Translations under genes and position numbers: made by a program
The notes under the pieces: model-generated
Told to the model about the DNA's origin: nothing
Databases searched by the model: none
Seen by the model: the letters and a program-made list of their open reading frames with translations, nothing else
Source: Rhizobium croatiense
GTDB taxonomy: Bacteria; Pseudomonadota; Alphaproteobacteria; Rhizobiales; Rhizobiaceae
Assembly (NCBI RefSeq): GCF_019793465.1
Contig: NZ_JAILYJ010000006.1
Span: forward strand, 266,484-330,483
Reading direction: 5' to 3'
Length of the DNA stretch: 64,000 bases
Shown: positions 63,285-64,000 of the stretch, piece by piece
Layout of the letters: every line of letters starts with the position of its first letter
Position numbering within the stretch: the first letter of the stretch is position 1

Positions 63285-63365
63285 GGGCCCCTGGCGCCGG
63301 CACACATCGTCGAAAGCGGTCTGCCGACAGAACGACTGCTTGGCTATATCGCAGTCTCCAAATAC
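63285..63365 (+). mobile_element. Possible IS66-family transposase remnant
   Basis: An open segment of about 25 codons reads LAPAHIVESGLPTERLLGYI then AVSKY. This resembles the conserved central block of IS66 TnpC transposases (a PA-x-IVE-GLPTE stretch before VSKYADxLPLYRQ). Similarity stops after SKY, so only a fragment remains. No terminal repeats are visible. The rest of 63239-63486 shows no gene. Confidence 0.45.
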
Positions 63366-63486
63366 CCTGGCGGGGCCAGATCGAAGGCGTCAATCAGAGG
63401 CGGCATAACCGGCCGGGATAGCCGTGTTTGGAAATCGATCAGGACGCGCAGGAGTTCATTGCCTGTCTGTTCTGTCGCGCAGAAAC

Positions 63487-63518
63487 GCCAAAAGCCCGCA
63501 CGAAGCGGGCTTTTTGGC
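63487..63518 (-). terminator. Rho-independent terminator of the rRNA operon
   Basis: GCCAAAAGCCCGC (63487-63499), loop ACGAA, GCGGGCTTTTTGGC (63505-63518), a long GC stem flanked by A/T runs, 20 bp beyond the tRNA. On the minus strand it ends the rRNA-tRNA transcript. Confidence 0.8.
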
Positions 63519-63537
63519 TATTGCCTATTGAAGAGTT

Positions 63538-63614
<77 letters not shown>

Positions 63615-63629
63615 TGATATAGTAACACG

Positions 63630-63654
63630 AAAGGCCGCTTGATGGGCGGCCTTT
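63630..63654 (-). terminator. Hairpin between 5S rRNA and tRNA-fMet
   Basis: AAAGGCCGC (63630-63638), 7-base loop, GCGGCCTTT (63646-63654). A terminator-like or RNase processing hairpin just downstream of 5S rRNA; because tRNA-fMet follows, any termination must be partial. Confidence 0.5.
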
Positions 63655-63707
63655 TGACGGCGATTGCCGTAGAGTTTGTTCAGAGAAGATTTTAGTTGCG
63701 CTTTGCA

Positions 63708-63825
63708 GACCTGGCAGCGACCTACTCTCCCGCGTCTTAAGACGAAGTACCATGGGCGCAGGGGCGTTTCACGGCCGTGTTCGGAAAGGGAACGGGTGCA
63801 GCCACCCCGCCATAACCACCAGGTC
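63708..63825 (-). rRNA. rrf: 5S ribosomal RNA
   Basis: About 118 bases. The minus strand begins GACCTGGTGGTTATGGCGGG and ends GTAGGTCGCTGCCAGGTC, so the ends pair as helix I. The internal segments CCGAACACGGCCGTGAAACG and CGGGAGAGTAGG are conserved 5S elements. The end points may be off by one or two bases. The 23S gene should lie to the right of the window. Confidence 0.95.
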
Positions 63826-63873
63826 GGCAAAGCGCAACTTTTTGATTTGAGAAGCTGGATTTGGTTTTGAGCG

Positions 63874-63974
63874 ATAGGGAGTAGCGAATAGCGAATAGGG
63901 CTATTTGGTTCTCTTTCGCTGGTTTTGAACACGTCTTTGGAGCGATTTGGGAGCAACTATTCGCTACTCCCTAT
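63874..63974. repeat. 18-bp inverted repeat in the 23S-5S spacer
   Basis: ATAGGGAGTAGCGAATAG (63874-63891) and CTATTCGCTACTCCCTAT (63957-63974) are perfect complements 65 bases apart. Both arms are flanked by further copies of GCGAATAG. In the rRNA precursor they would form a long stem between 23S and 5S, possibly a processing structure; the short internal repeats also suggest a dispersed intergenic element. Confidence 0.6.
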
Positions 63975-64000
63975 TCGCTATTCGCATCATCGATCCGGAC

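Overview
The window looks like chromosomal DNA of a Rhizobium species (R. leguminosarum/etli type). The signs are GC-rich alphaproteobacterial genes, dispersed palindromic intergenic repeats of the rhizobial type, and the end of an rRNA operon (5S rRNA then initiator tRNA-Met) at the right edge. The genus is inferred from gene content; no database search was possible.

Layout. Positions 1-14 kb are rich in efflux genes: a partial RND adaptor with a degenerate HSL-type hydrolase and a LysR regulator, a marR-emrA-emrB operon, a CPA1-type Na+/H+ antiporter and a MexEF-like RND pair. A small deletion scar (remnants of an SDR gene and a LysR gene) and a 3-methyladenine DNA glycosylase lie among them. 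Positions 14-19.6 kb hold mixed metabolic genes: a PPP-type phosphatase, an SfnB/DszC-like flavoprotein, an Rrf2 regulator, an SDR, a hydroxypyruvate isomerase-like protein, an AhpD/CMD-like protein and a cupin. Two palindromic repeats bracket the SDR and isomerase genes. Positions 19.6-24 kb carry ugpBAEC (glycerol-3-phosphate ABC uptake, with possible Pho boxes). Positions 24.3-31.9 kb carry a ROK regulator and a sugar ABC operon that also encodes a SIS-domain protein and a PfkB kinase, a set resembling Amadori-product (fructosamine) catabolism.

Positions 32-48.6 kb encode a complete second complex I in rearranged order: nuoJ, nuoK, MrpD-like, 84-aa protein, MrpD/NuoL-like, nuoM, nuoN, nuoA-G on plus, then nuoH, nuoI and a CBS-domain gene on minus. 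It has four antiporter-like pumping subunits instead of three, and NuoG carries the motif for the extra N7 iron-sulfur cluster.

Positions 48.8-63.2 kb are two adjacent catabolic clusters for plant-type hydroxybenzoates. The gra cluster (graDAFBC, graK, graR) takes gamma-resorcylate to resorcinol, hydroxyquinol, maleylacetate and 3-oxoadipate. The second cluster is best read as salicylate catabolism: salicylyl-CoA, gentisyl-CoA, gentisate, maleylpyruvate, fumarylpyruvate, then fumarate and pyruvate. Its first two steps are fused in one 917-residue protein (FAD hydroxylase plus CoA ligase). It has a GST-type maleylpyruvate isomerase and also a mycothiol-type isomerase homologue that has lost its metal ligands. 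Each cluster has a strong candidate operator: a repeated TTGCAA-rich motif for GraR and an 11-bp inverted repeat for the IclR-type regulator. A possible IS66 transposase remnant and the rRNA operon end close the window.
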